From: Planctomycetaceae bacterium
GTDB taxonomy: Bacteria > Planctomycetota > Planctomycetia > Planctomycetales > Planctomycetaceae
Assembly: GCA_028284485.1 (NCBI GenBank)
Contig: JANQRQ010000328.1
Location: forward strand, 40,524-104,523
Length of the DNA stretch: 64,000 nucleotides
Reading direction: 5' to 3'
Shown here one piece after another: positions 1-8,865 of this stretch. Within the stretch, counting starts at the first letter, position 1, and every line of letters starts with the position of its first letter. Below the pieces are notes generated by a model that worked only from the letters and a program-made list of their open reading frames with translations, was not told the DNA's origin and made no database searches. The position numbers and the translations under genes were made by a program.

Positions 1-662
1 ACTTTGGCTCCATAGAGATTCAACCGTTCCAGCGCCACAAACTTTCCAATCTGCGCCAATCCCTCATCGGTTAAGGGCATGTTTTCGCAGTTCAAATCTT
101 GGAGTTTCTTCGTTTCCGACAGATGCTCGAATCCGCTCCCATTGAGCCTGCATTCTTGAAGATCCAATCGTTGAAGGTTTTTCAACGGCTTAAGATGTTG
201 CAGTCCCTCATCGGTCATCCCCGTTGAGAATGCCAGTGACAGATCCACGAGTTTTGTCATCCCAGAAAGGTTTTCGAGACCCGCATCAGAAATGCGATTC
301 CCGGATAAAACGAGACGCGTCACCTCCTTCAACTTTGCGATTTGTTTCAAACCGTCGTCGGTTATTTTCGTTTCATCTATCTCCAAACTTCGTAGCTGTG
401 GCAGGTCAGCACATAGACCTAAGTCTTTATCTGTTACGGCTGGCCCCCCCAAATAGAGCTCGCGAACGCTCCCCTGTTTATCGAGCGTGATTTCCGCCCC
501 AATTTGTTGCAGTCTTGTGATCGTTGCATCGCTCGTCTTGTTGGGGGCATTCGCCGCTTCATCTTGGCTGTACGTGCGCTGCCCGACGAGGCTCGCAGCC
601 GCCAGCATGAAACAACCCCACATACAAAACCGGTATGTCGTGCTTACAGAATCCAACAACAT
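1..662 (-). CDS. Leucine-rich repeat protein, partial (C-terminus outside window)
   Basis: The minus strand reads as an uninterrupted frame that leaves the window at base 1, giving about 220 residues. The N-terminus has a short hydrophobic stretch that could be a signal peptide, followed by repeats of roughly 24 residues with the pattern L..L.L....(I/L)TD.GL..(L/I), as in ITDDGLKQIAKLKEVTRLVL and MTDEGLQHLKPLKNLQRLDL. These are RI-like leucine-rich repeats, a solenoid fold that usually binds protein partners. Planctomycetes carry many such exported LRR proteins of unknown ligand. The start at 662 is chosen because it gives the longest in-frame ATG before the hydrophobic segment; internal ATGs at about 623 and 608 are alternatives. 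No neighbour suggests a specific role. Confidence 0.8.
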   Translation of the reverse strand, partial: MLLDSVSTTYRFCMWGCFMLAAASLVGQRTYSQDEAANAPNKTSDATITRLQQIGAEITLDKQGSVRELYLGGPAVTDKDLGLCADLPQLRSLEIDETKITDDGLKQIAKLKEVTRLVLSGNRISDAGLENLSGMTKLVDLSLAFSTGMTDEGLQHLKPLKNLQRLDLQECRLNGSGFEHLSETKKLQDLNCENMPLTDEGLAQIGKFVALERLNLYGAK

Positions 663-1362
663 TCAACCTTCGCGAACACAATGGACTGTAGCAATCAAAT
701 TCGCACGTATTCAGTTTAGCTGATCACAAAAAGAATGAAAGACGGCGTCGAATGCATATCAGCTTCAAACCTGCGAATTTATGCTATCGGTCGGCACTAA
801 AACAAACTTCAGATTCAACAAGGGAGTTCCGACTCGCTGAAAATCCGAGGGGCGAATAGCTTCTTGTTTGAAGCAAACCTGAATTAATCATATTCACGTC
901 CCCGGCATGAGATACGACATCGACTACCATGACTCACATGTCTCGGCAACAAGCGATATAACATGCCCACATCAACCGGTTTCGGGGCACACAGATTGCC
1001 TTTGACATTTCACGGTGACTAATCCAAGCCTAGTTCTACTGTAACGGCTGGCGCAGACTAAATTGCGTCAAAAACAACTCGATAGTCGTTGCATCAATTT
1101 CGGATACGCTCCAATCCCGGCATACTCGAATTCTCGAGTTGTATGGCATTCAAACCGTCATGTCATTACGCTGACATAACCCAGTTTGTGATGCGTCTCG
1201 CTTCGAGTGTCGATGACATTGTTCTGTCGATGCGAATGTAGTGAGGATCGAAGTCGACGGCCATAGTGGCAAACTTCTTGGTGGCGATTCGTCTGTTATT
1301 CATCCGATTGCGACTCTGCAACAGTTTCTAACCATCCAGACTGACGCGACCAATCCACGGAG
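663..1362. other. 700-bp intergenic region between divergent LRR gene and hemB
   Basis: No convincing gene. Both flanking genes are transcribed away from it, so it should hold both promoters. Two small perfect inverted repeats are visible: arms ACTCGA/TCGAGT around ATTC at 1124-1139, and ATGTCA/TGACAT around six bases at 1160-1177. Neither has a T-run. I cannot assign them a function. Confidence 0.5.
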
Positions 1363-2385
1363 ATGATTGAGACTTCCATGCCCGATAATCAAACGCCAAA
1401 GTTCCCCTCGACGCGAATGCGCCGCTTACGCACTCACCCGAAGTTGCGAGACCTCGTTCGCGAAACTCATCTTCGTATTGACGATCTGATTGCGCCTCTG
1501 TTTGTCCGACACGGGAACGATCAGCAGTTGCCGATTCCTTCTATGCCAGGTCAGTATCAAATGACCGTTGGTCACCTGGTCAATGAAGTTTCCGAATTGG
1601 AATCGCTCGGTGTTCCCGCGATCATTTTGTTTGGAATCCCTGAGCATAAAGATGGCATCGGAAGCGACGCCTACGACGACAATGGAATCATTCAGCAGGC
1701 GTTGCGCGCGATTAAGTCGGCGGGTTCACAACTTCTAGTTATCACCGACGTTTGCTTTTGTGAATTCACTGATCATGGTCATTGTGGAATCATCAACGAC
1801 AAGCACGGAGTTCCCGATGTCGACAACGACGCCACTCTGGAAATCCTTGCTAAGGAGGCAGTCAGCCACGCACAAGCCGGTGCTGACGTTGTGGCACCCA
1901 GTGGAATGATGGATGGAATGATCGGAGCCATTCGACAGGGGCTCGACTCCAACGGTTTTGAAAACCTACCGATCCTTAGCTATGCGGCGAAATACGCATC
2001 CGGATTCTATGGACCATTTCGCGACGCGGCTGACAGTGCCCCTCAGTTCGGTGATCGTCGTACCTACCAAATGGACCCAGCTAATGGGAATGAAGCACTT
2101 CGGGAAGTGGGCCTCGACTTAGCTGAGGGAGCGGACATGTTGATGGTAAAACCGGCAATGAGTTACCTCGATGTCATTCGCTCCGTGAAAACGGCGCATC
2201 CCGACGTGCCGTTGGCGGCGTACAACGTTAGCGGAGAGTATGCAATGGTGAAAGCTGCCGGGCAAAATGGATGGATTGACGAGCAGCGGATTGCGTTGGA
2301 AGTGCTGACATCCATCAAACGTGCGGGGGCCGATATGATTCTGACGTACTTTGCAAAAGATGTCGCACGCTGGCTTTCAGACTGA
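1363..2385 (+). CDS. hemB: Delta-aminolevulinic acid dehydratase (porphobilinogen synthase)
   Basis: Condenses two 5-aminolevulinate molecules to porphobilinogen, the second common step of tetrapyrrole (heme) synthesis, in the cytosol. The 340 residues match the usual length. The metal site reads [14 protein letters not shown] with cysteines 131, 133 and 141, the zinc-type signature, as opposed to the Asp-rich Mg-type. Both active-site lysines are present: K210 in [17 protein letters not shown] and the Schiff-base K263 in [12 protein letters not shown]. The start could be 1363 or the ATG five codons later (1378). The gene stands alone and is followed by a convergent gene on the minus strand. 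Confidence 0.97.
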   Translation: MIETSMPDNQTPKFPSTRMRRLRTHPKLRDLVRETHLRIDDLIAPLFVRHGNDQQLPIPSMPGQYQMTVGHLVNEVSELESLGVPAIILFGIPEHKDGIGSDAYDDNGIIQQALRAIKSAGSQLLVITDVCFCEFTDHGHCGIINDKHGVPDVDNDATLEILAKEAVSHAQAGADVVAPSGMMDGMIGAIRQGLDSNGFENLPILSYAAKYASGFYGPFRDAADSAPQFGDRRTYQMDPANGNEALREVGLDLAEGADMLMVKPAMSYLDVIRSVKTAHPDVPLAAYNVSGEYAMVKAAGQNGWIDEQRIALEVLTSIKRAGADMILTYFAKDVARWLSD

Positions 2386-2400
2386 TCCGACCGCCAGTTT

Positions 2401-2415
2401 CGCTACTTCGTAGCG
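2401..2415. other. Small perfect hairpin between convergent genes
   Basis: CGCTAC-TTC-GTAGCG lies 16 bases after the hemB stop, in the 136-base gap between hemB and the convergent phosphohexomutase-like gene. There is no T-run on either strand, so it is at best a weak or factor-assisted transcript end. Confidence 0.3.
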
Positions 2416-2521
2416 TCAACAAAGCGGTTAGCCTCAATCGTCAGGGCCGATTACGATTACAAAATTGTGGGCAACCGGGCGCACAATAAATCGGCACATC
2501 ACTAACGATTCTAAGTTCGCC

Positions 2522-3856
2522 TTACGAAACGAAACGCGAAAACGGTCGATCACTGCGGCTCAATGCCTGCAGCATCTTTGAAAGTGTCAGAATCGCATCG
2601 CACGCTGGGTAGGCATCCTTGACCCAAAACCGACCACTACTGCCGCCGCCGAATGCGGCATCCTGATCTTGGATCGTCTGATACATAAACTGCCGGGTCG
2701 GCCCACCGATTTCAACTGTTCCACCAGCCGCGATGACGGCATCTCGTACAGAGTCCGACTCAGCCTCAATGACGATGCGTTTCCCGGGATGCTGCGCGAC
2801 GAGATCCTCGGCGAGAAACTGGGTGACGGTTTCAGCGGAAATCGAACGACCGAAATCGTCGACGAATCCGCAACAGGAACCGTCATCATCTATCAGAATT
2901 CCCAGGTCCGCTCCCCCGCCGCAGACGGCGTCGGCAATCCGGCGTAAATCCAAGTCGTCTCGATTTGAAAAGTCGCGGCGGCGCTGGGGAATATCAACCC
3001 ACTTCAGTTGGCAGGGCAGCTTTTCAAACAATTGCGACATCGTGTTGCGAAGCAGTCGACTGACGCAGCCACCATAGACGATCAATGGGCGAACGGCATG
3101 AAAGTGCTTCCGCAAGCTGGCTTGATACGGTCCGAGCGCTCGAAATATCCATTGTCTGCCTGCATTCCGCGTCGGTCGTCCAAATCCAGATCGATGCCGA
3201 CGATCCAACTCGTCAAGCGTCCCACCCTGGGAGAATGGAATTGCAGATTTCCCGACGAACTCCAACCCCGTCCAAGAAGGTGCACAGCCCGAGCCTGTTA
3301 TGAGTACGCCAGCCATTGCTTGCAAATGATCAACGGCAAAGTCGAAGCAGGGACGAGTTGCCACTCCGATATCGATGACATCGCAATTCATGCGCTGTAA
3401 AGCAGACACGACCCCGCTCATGATGTCTGGCGATGATGATCGCTCGTCGTAACCCACAACAATCTGCGGCCCACTTCGCCTGGGGCGAATCTCCGATTGC
3501 CTCGTCTCGGCAACACGACCTCGCAACGGCGATTCGTCCCAAAGCAGGCTGGCCAGCGCACCTGCGTATGCCCCGGCGTTCTTTCGAGTCATCTCGTTCA
3601 GATAGACGCCCCGAATCCCTTCAGGAACAAACAACGATTCGCGTGCAATTCGCCGCTCGGTGCTTTGGAGACGCTCGACAGTTTGCTGTGGGAGTTGGCC
3701 TGTATCGCCACGATGTTCGCAATCGCGGCATTTCGGATAGAATGATGCCAAACGAGAAAGGTGTACCGACCGAGAAATCGGATAATGCTCGCCAGGACAT
3801 GTGAATTCCACCTCGGCGTTGATTGCGTCATCAAGGATTTCGTTGTTTGTCGCCAT
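2522..3856 (-). CDS. Degenerate phosphohexomutase-like protein with Cys-rich N-terminus
   Basis: 444 residues from the ATG at 3856; a TTG eight codons upstream (3880) is possible. Residues about 75-430 follow the alpha-D-phosphohexomutase fold (phosphoglucomutase/phosphomannomutase family): GYDERSSSPDIMSG resembles GRDxRxSSP, the phosphoserine loop is TGSGCAPSWTG (187-197), where the family has TASHNPxxxNG, the metal loop is DDDGSC (323-328) in place of DGDxDR, and the sugar loop is GGGSSGR (403-409) in place of GExSGH. The chain ends soon after, so the C-terminal phosphate-binding domain appears absent. An extra N-terminal part has C20, C43, C46 and nearby His (24, 32, 48), suggesting a zinc knuckle. 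Catalysis is doubtful; a sugar-phosphate-binding or regulatory role is an inference. Family assignment is firm, function is not. Confidence 0.75.
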   Translation of the reverse strand: MATNNEILDDAINAEVEFTCPGEHYPISRSVHLSRLASFYPKCRDCEHRGDTGQLPQQTVERLQSTERRIARESLFVPEGIRGVYLNEMTRKNAGAYAGALASLLWDESPLRGRVAETRQSEIRPRRSGPQIVVGYDERSSSPDIMSGVVSALQRMNCDVIDIGVATRPCFDFAVDHLQAMAGVLITGSGCAPSWTGLEFVGKSAIPFSQGGTLDELDRRHRSGFGRPTRNAGRQWIFRALGPYQASLRKHFHAVRPLIVYGGCVSRLLRNTMSQLFEKLPCQLKWVDIPQRRRDFSNRDDLDLRRIADAVCGGGADLGILIDDDGSCCGFVDDFGRSISAETVTQFLAEDLVAQHPGKRIVIEAESDSVRDAVIAAGGTVEIGGPTRQFMYQTIQDQDAAFGGGSSGRFWVKDAYPACDAILTLSKMLQALSRSDRPFSRFVS

Positions 3857-4132
3857 GTCGCCGTGCCGGATCCGCTCCAAAGTCCACCTTTGTTTGTACG
3901 ACCAACTTCAAATCGTGCGGAACTCTATGTATTGTCGCCATTTTCGTCAATAATGGATCGTCTCGCCGAAAGCGGAACTCGCAGCAGGCGCACTCCCGCA
4001 GTCACTAATCAACGTCGTGAAAACCTCATGTAATCCGAGTTCGGCGTGAGTTCGCGTCATGAGGAGCCCCATCGGTAAATCTCCACAGCGAAACGATTTG
4101 CCAAACGGAACAGCCTGAGGAATAGCTGCACA

Positions 4133-5128
4133 ATGCACGCTACGGCATTCTTGCGAGCGATCGCGCAAACCGAATTGGGTGCGGTGGTCATCATTTACGG
4201 AAATGAGCGGGCGCTCAAGCAATCGGTCATCGATGCCATCCGATCGAAATTCAACGAAGACGATGGTGATTCCGTCACTTCGTTCCCTGGACGGGATGTC
4301 GAATTTAAAACGATTCATGACGAACTGCTGACGATTTCGATGTGGAGTGACATTCGAGTTGTCGTCGTCGAAGAGGCGACTGACTTCATCACTAAGAATC
4401 GGCCCGCATTAGAAAAATTGTTTCAGCGCCCTCCCAAGAAATCCTTGTTGATCTTGGACGCGAAATCATGGCCGAAGAACACCAAACTCGCGAAGGCGGT
4501 GACGAAGATCGGCCTAGCCGTCGAATGTAGCGCACTCACGGGAAATGAATTGGTGCAATGGATCAGAACCTACGCATCTGAAACGTACCGCAAGAAGATC
4601 TCACGGCAAAACGCGCTCTTGCTAATCGAGTTGGTTGGCGAGAACTTGGGGCTCCTCGAGCAAGAACTGGCCAAGCTAACATCCTTTGTCGGCGAGAAGT
4701 CGGAGATCGACGACGAGGATGTCAGAGCACTTGTCGGCGGCTGGCGGGCCGAAAAAACCTGGGCGATGACCAACGCCGCCCGAGACAATAATCTGGCCGA
4801 AGCGCTTTGCTGCCTTGATAAACTGCTAATAGCCGGCGAAGCCCCGCAACGTATTCTGGGCGGTATTAGTTTTGTATTTCGAAAACTTGCCGAAACGACC
4901 GAACTGTCCCGATCGGGGCAGCCGCTGAACAATATGCTCAAGCAAGCCGGTGTGTTTCCACGTGACGTCCAACCGGCCGCGAAATACCTACGGCGTATAG
5001 GACGCAGCCAAGCCGAACAAATCTACAAGCAGCTTCTGCAAGCGGATCTTGATATGAAAGGCGGAAGCCGCCTGCCGGAACGGACACAGTTAGAACGCCT
5101 TATCATCCGACTGAGCCAAAAAACGTAA
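4133..5128 (+). CDS. holA: DNA polymerase III subunit delta
   Basis: 331 residues, the usual size of the clamp-loader delta subunit, which opens the beta sliding clamp during replication. The N-terminal part begins with the typical hydrophobic strand and GNE turn (VVIIYGNERALKQSVIDAI). The presumed clamp-contact region is ISMWSDIRVVVVEEA, equivalent to the S.FxxRRLVVV element of other deltas. A middle helical domain (LIELVGENLGLLEQELAKL) and a C-terminal oligomerisation domain (LLQADLDMKGG...ERTQLERLIIRL) follow. Delta lacks a functional Walker motif, and none is seen here. It stands alone after the phosphohexomutase-like gene, which is divergent. Confidence 0.93.
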   Translation: MHATAFLRAIAQTELGAVVIIYGNERALKQSVIDAIRSKFNEDDGDSVTSFPGRDVEFKTIHDELLTISMWSDIRVVVVEEATDFITKNRPALEKLFQRPPKKSLLILDAKSWPKNTKLAKAVTKIGLAVECSALTGNELVQWIRTYASETYRKKISRQNALLLIELVGENLGLLEQELAKLTSFVGEKSEIDDEDVRALVGGWRAEKTWAMTNAARDNNLAEALCCLDKLLIAGEAPQRILGGISFVFRKLAETTELSRSGQPLNNMLKQAGVFPRDVQPAAKYLRRIGRSQAEQIYKQLLQADLDMKGGSRLPERTQLERLIIRLSQKT

Positions 5129-5531
5129 TATCACAAAGGCGCGAGTCGGCAGCTGCCACCGGGACAATGGCCGCTTTGACTGCTTGAGTTCGGCGCGAGA
5201 CTCAGTCGCTTTCTACCAGCCGATTTATCCGTGACCATGCGCACCAGCGCAAGCATCGACGTTGCCCCCAGCCGCAAGTCGGCGGAGCCCTTTCCATCGC
5301 GTTGATGAACTGCTTCCGAAGCTTGCGACGAAATGATATTGCGGCGGTCGTATCTCGCGAAGGTTTCTCAGCCAAATGGGCATACGAGCGACTAAAAGTG
5401 GGGACAAATCAACTTGTTGCCGCCTAATTCATCTCCAGTTATACTAAATCACGACGTCGGGACAGTTCACGTCAGCGGTCACGACGTCGGGACAGTTCAC
5501 GTCAGCGGTCTGTTCCGCCAGAGGAGTTGAT
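5129..5531. other. 403-bp spacer carrying a 30-bp tandem duplication
   Basis: No supported gene. It separates holA from the ECF sigma gene and contains the duplicated 30-bp element described separately. A GAGGAG sequence just before 5532 serves as the sigma gene's ribosome binding site. Confidence 0.5.
5449..5508 (+). repeat. Perfect 2 x 30-bp tandem repeat upstream of the ECF sigma gene
   Basis: Bases 5449-5478 and 5479-5508 are identical 30-mers, followed by the first two bases of a third copy. Each unit holds an inverted pair GACGT ... ACGTC spaced by 11 bases (CGGGACAGTTC), so two identical dyads sit 30 bp apart, close to three helical turns. The second copy ends 23 bases before the sigma factor ATG. 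The placement suggests a paired operator or promoter element; that is inference. Confidence 0.85.
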
Positions 5532-6158
5532 ATGACGAAAGACAATCAGACGCTCGATAGCCGGATGAACTCGGGAGACCGCGAGGTCGACGCCGAGCAA
5601 CAAGCCGACTTTCAACGTCTCATGTCTGAGATCAAAGCTGGTTCAGAAGAAGCTGTTACCGAACTTCTTGGAAAGTACGGCCACCATATCCTGCGTGTCA
5701 TTCGGCGCCGCATGAACCAACAACTTCGGTCTCAATTCGATTCGCAGGACTACGTTCAAGCGGTGTGGGCTTCGTTTTTTGCGCATCGCGAGAAGATTTC
5801 GCGGTTCGGATCGCCCGAGGAACTTCTGGCATTCTTGCAGCAAGTTGCCAACAACAAAGTCATCGACGACGTTCGGCGATTCTATACGAAGAAGAAGAAC
5901 ATTCGCCGCAATCGCTCGATCGAAAGCACGGTCGCCAAGACCGGTGATATGCCTCAGGACGACTCCCCAACCGCCAGTGAAGTTGCAGTCGCCAACGAGC
6001 AGTTAACAAGATTTCTCCAAGGGCAACCGGAACGGAATCGGCAGATCATCGAGCTCAGAATTGCTGGCGAAACCTACACGGAAATTGCTCGAAAGTTGAA
6101 TCTCAACGAGCGGACGGCCCGCCGCGTGGTTGCAAGTCTCTCTCCCCGCTTGGGCTAA
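5532..6158 (+). CDS. ECF-type RNA polymerase sigma factor
   Basis: 208 residues with region 2 (about 40-115: GKYGHHILRVIRRRM..FDSQDYVQAVWASFF, where DSQDYVQAVW is the region 2.2 signature) and region 4 (about 155-205: ERNRQIIELRIAGETYTEIARKLNLNERTARRVV, a helix-turn-helix), joined by a short linker and lacking region 3. It would direct RNA polymerase to a small regulon under a signal. No anti-sigma factor is visible. Instead the next gene, six bases downstream, encodes a membrane Ser/Thr kinase, an arrangement recurrent in planctomycetes. The start has a GAGGAG ribosome binding site and is immediately preceded by a tandem repeat that may serve autoregulation. Confidence 0.92.
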   Translation: MTKDNQTLDSRMNSGDREVDAEQQADFQRLMSEIKAGSEEAVTELLGKYGHHILRVIRRRMNQQLRSQFDSQDYVQAVWASFFAHREKISRFGSPEELLAFLQQVANNKVIDDVRRFYTKKKNIRRNRSIESTVAKTGDMPQDDSPTASEVAVANEQLTRFLQGQPERNRQIIELRIAGETYTEIARKLNLNERTARRVVASLSPRLG

Positions 6159-6164
6159 CGATCA

Positions 6165-8573
6165 ATGCTGAATAACGATTCTTTTCGCGAATCGCAGATT
6201 GGAAACGGCGACCCTCAGCCGTTCGACAACCAGTCATTTGCTTCCAGTCACAGTACATCGGCCGCTCGGCAATTGGTGTCTGAAATTTTCTCCGACCTCG
6301 GCGACGGAGGTTCTTTCGACGCCTTAGCAGTTCTTCAACAGTATCCCGAAATACAGCAGTACAAGCCGCTGACCCTGGATCTCATTTATGAAGAACTCAC
6401 TCGCCGTCTTGATAACCAAGAGCCGATCGATACCAGCCAATTCGTTGGTAAGTTTCCTGTCTATAAGCAATCGATACGCAGGTTGGTTGATGTTGAGCAA
6501 TGGTTGAGGAATAACCAATCACAAATCCTACATTCCTTGATTGAATGGCCGACGGCCGGGCAATCATTGCTGGGATTCCGTTTGATTGAAGAAATCGGCC
6601 GTGGAGGCTTCTCGCGTGTTTATTTGGCTCGCGAAGAAGAACTTGGGAACCGGGTGGTCGTCGTCAAAGTCTGTTCGACAGTCGTGACGGAAGCGCAATC
6701 GTTAGGAACACTCGATCGAGAAAAGCATCCTCATATTGTCAGTGTGCATTCCGTTGCCACCGATGTGGAACGAGGTCTTTCGATAATTTGCATGCCGTAT
6801 CTGGGGCAGGCCACTCTCGAAGATGTCCTGGACGAAGCATACGGCCATTCCACCTGGGACGATCGTGGGATTCAGGAACCGCCGGAGAATGGTCAACTCA
6901 TCATTGATGCAATTGACCGCGTGAATTTGACTAAGAACTCCGAATCAGCTGAAAACGGCGCTCAGACATTCGATCTCGGCGAGGCTGATCAAGGCGAAAG
7001 AAAGCGTTTGGCCCGTGGGTCTTACATTGACGGCATTATTGACTTGGGGGCACAGATTGCCGATGCATTGGAATGCAGCCACCGACTCAACATTATCCAC
7101 AGCGATATCAAACCTTCCAACGTTCTGTTAGCTCAATCGGGGCGCGCTTTACTCTTCGACTTTAATCTGGCATTCAACGAACAAGTCAACGCGAATCAGG
7201 TCGGGGGTACGCTGCCGTACATGGCCCCGGAACAATTGCGTGCAGTTGCAAAGGTCGACGGCCCACAATCACTCGATCCCCGGACCGACCTGTTTTCATT
7301 CGGCGTTTTGCTATATCAGCTGCTGTCAGGACGATGCCCTTTCGAAATACCAGACGCAAATGCCAAGGCGAGCTCCGCCTTGAAAGCAGAGCTGTTGCTG
7401 CGGTTGCAGGAAGATGGGCCGGCACCACTGCGGCAGCTTAACCCCCGCATTAGCAAGTCGCTGGCAACTCTCGTGCATCGTTGCTTACAGTGCGATCCCG
7501 ACGAACGACCACAGTCGGCAGTGGAAATCAGACAGGTGCTGGACGCCGAGCAGTCGTTTCCGCGCAAACAATCCCGGTGGATTCGAAACCATCCCGCGTT
7601 AACGACAGTCGCTTTGGCGGCCATTGTCATGTCCACAATGGGGATAACACTGGCCCTTCCTGAACGCGATCCCAATGCCGCTGTGAACTCTCCGATCCCC
7701 CCTCCCCTGACGATTGAACAGGAGTATGCAGCTGGGCTACAGGCATTCGATAGCGAACGGTTTGACGACGCGATCGACCATTATACGCGAATCCTAATTG
7801 AGCAGCCGGAACATTTTGATGCCCTCATTCAACGGGGAAGGACTTTCATCGAGTTGGAAGACCGCCCCGATGCGCTTAATCTCGCGCTCGCTGACTTCGA
7901 CTCGGCACTAAGACTGCAAGTGAATGATGGATTGGCCAATTCGTGCCTGGGGTTTGCCTATGCCAAGCGCGGACTGATAGAAACTCATCGGCGACGCGAA
8001 GACTTTGAACGTGCGCGATTTGCCGCTCAGGTCTCCGCTGATTCCGGCTTTCTTCCCGCCTTAAATTACAACAATGTCGGATATATTTTGCGGGAGAACA
8101 GAGACCTCGCTGCAGCTCGCAAGGTGCTCGACGAGGCACTCAGACTCGAACCTCTTCTTCACGCTGCGTATGTCAATCTCATCGATGTTGAACTGGCCGA
8201 AGCAACGAATTCCGGAAGTCTGCCTGACCTGTCAAATGTCGACAAAGCCTTACAAACCGGCCCACATACGAGTGAACTGCTGGCAAGGGCTGCCGGCACG
8301 TATGCCCTCGCCGCCAGTCGCGTCGAGGGCGATCGCGCGTTCGGCACTCAAGCCGACCACGACACTTACATCAATAGCGCCGTCGATTACTATCAGCAGT
8401 CGCTGGAAGCGGGCTATCCGAAGAAGAATCTCGACAACTCCGTTCGTTCCTTCAAAAGGAATTTTTTGGACATTCCTGCGGTGCAAGCCATTCAGGCGCC
8501 GAAGAACACGCTCCCAGTCACGAAGTCGATTCGACTGCTGAATCCGCTCGACCACTGGCCGGCGGTGTCGTAG
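6165..8573 (+). CDS. Membrane Ser/Thr protein kinase with C-terminal TPR repeats
   Basis: 802 residues. Residues 1-130 form a helical N-terminal region typical of planctomycete kinases. The kinase domain (about 137-460) has the glycine loop GRGGFSRV (145-152), the ATP lysine K168, catalytic loop HSDIKPSN (312-319; the usual HRD arginine is Ser), a DFN in place of DFG (332-334) and APE (354-356). Asp, Lys and Asn needed for catalysis are kept, so activity is plausible. About 70 residues are inserted between hinge and catalytic loop. A single membrane helix (about 477-498) precedes roughly 290 residues of TPR-like repeats (EYAAGLQAFDSERFDDAIDHY...). The kinase lies in the cytoplasm if the TPR part is periplasmic. 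Co-transcription with the upstream ECF sigma suggests that the kinase controls the sigma by phosphorylation. Confidence 0.92.
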   Translation: MLNNDSFRESQIGNGDPQPFDNQSFASSHSTSAARQLVSEIFSDLGDGGSFDALAVLQQYPEIQQYKPLTLDLIYEELTRRLDNQEPIDTSQFVGKFPVYKQSIRRLVDVEQWLRNNQSQILHSLIEWPTAGQSLLGFRLIEEIGRGGFSRVYLAREEELGNRVVVVKVCSTVVTEAQSLGTLDREKHPHIVSVHSVATDVERGLSIICMPYLGQATLEDVLDEAYGHSTWDDRGIQEPPENGQLIIDAIDRVNLTKNSESAENGAQTFDLGEADQGERKRLARGSYIDGIIDLGAQIADALECSHRLNIIHSDIKPSNVLLAQSGRALLFDFNLAFNEQVNANQVGGTLPYMAPEQLRAVAKVDGPQSLDPRTDLFSFGVLLYQLLSGRCPFEIPDANAKASSALKAELLLRLQEDGPAPLRQLNPRISKSLATLVHRCLQCDPDERPQSAVEIRQVLDAEQSFPRKQSRWIRNHPALTTVALAAIVMSTMGITLALPERDPNAAVNSPIPPPLTIEQEYAAGLQAFDSERFDDAIDHYTRILIEQPEHFDALIQRGRTFIELEDRPDALNLALADFDSALRLQVNDGLANSCLGFAYAKRGLIETHRRREDFERARFAAQVSADSGFLPALNYNNVGYILRENRDLAAARKVLDEALRLEPLLHAAYVNLIDVELAEATNSGSLPDLSNVDKALQTGPHTSELLARAAGTYALAASRVEGDRAFGTQADHDTYINSAVDYYQQSLEAGYPKKNLDNSVRSFKRNFLDIPAVQAIQAPKNTLPVTKSIRLLNPLDHWPAVS

Positions 8574-8865
8574 ATCTCGCCGTCAGAAAACCTCGCGAAC
8601 GATCCAGGCATCCCAATCCAGTGAGGCTGCTCCAACGGGGGCCATTCTCAGATTCTCTCCGATCGCAATGTAGCGGTACTGACCAGCCTGACTGACATCG
8701 CAGGCTGCGCCACGTCCTATTTTTGTCTCAAACGGAATCATTCAATCAAAACTGCTTCTATAACTCAGGTTATGGCAAGTACGCTGGAGTCGTTTTCCGG
8801 TTCTCACCGATCACGATTATGGATCGGCATGCGCACAAGAGGAGAGGACCAACTCAACCGGAGAA

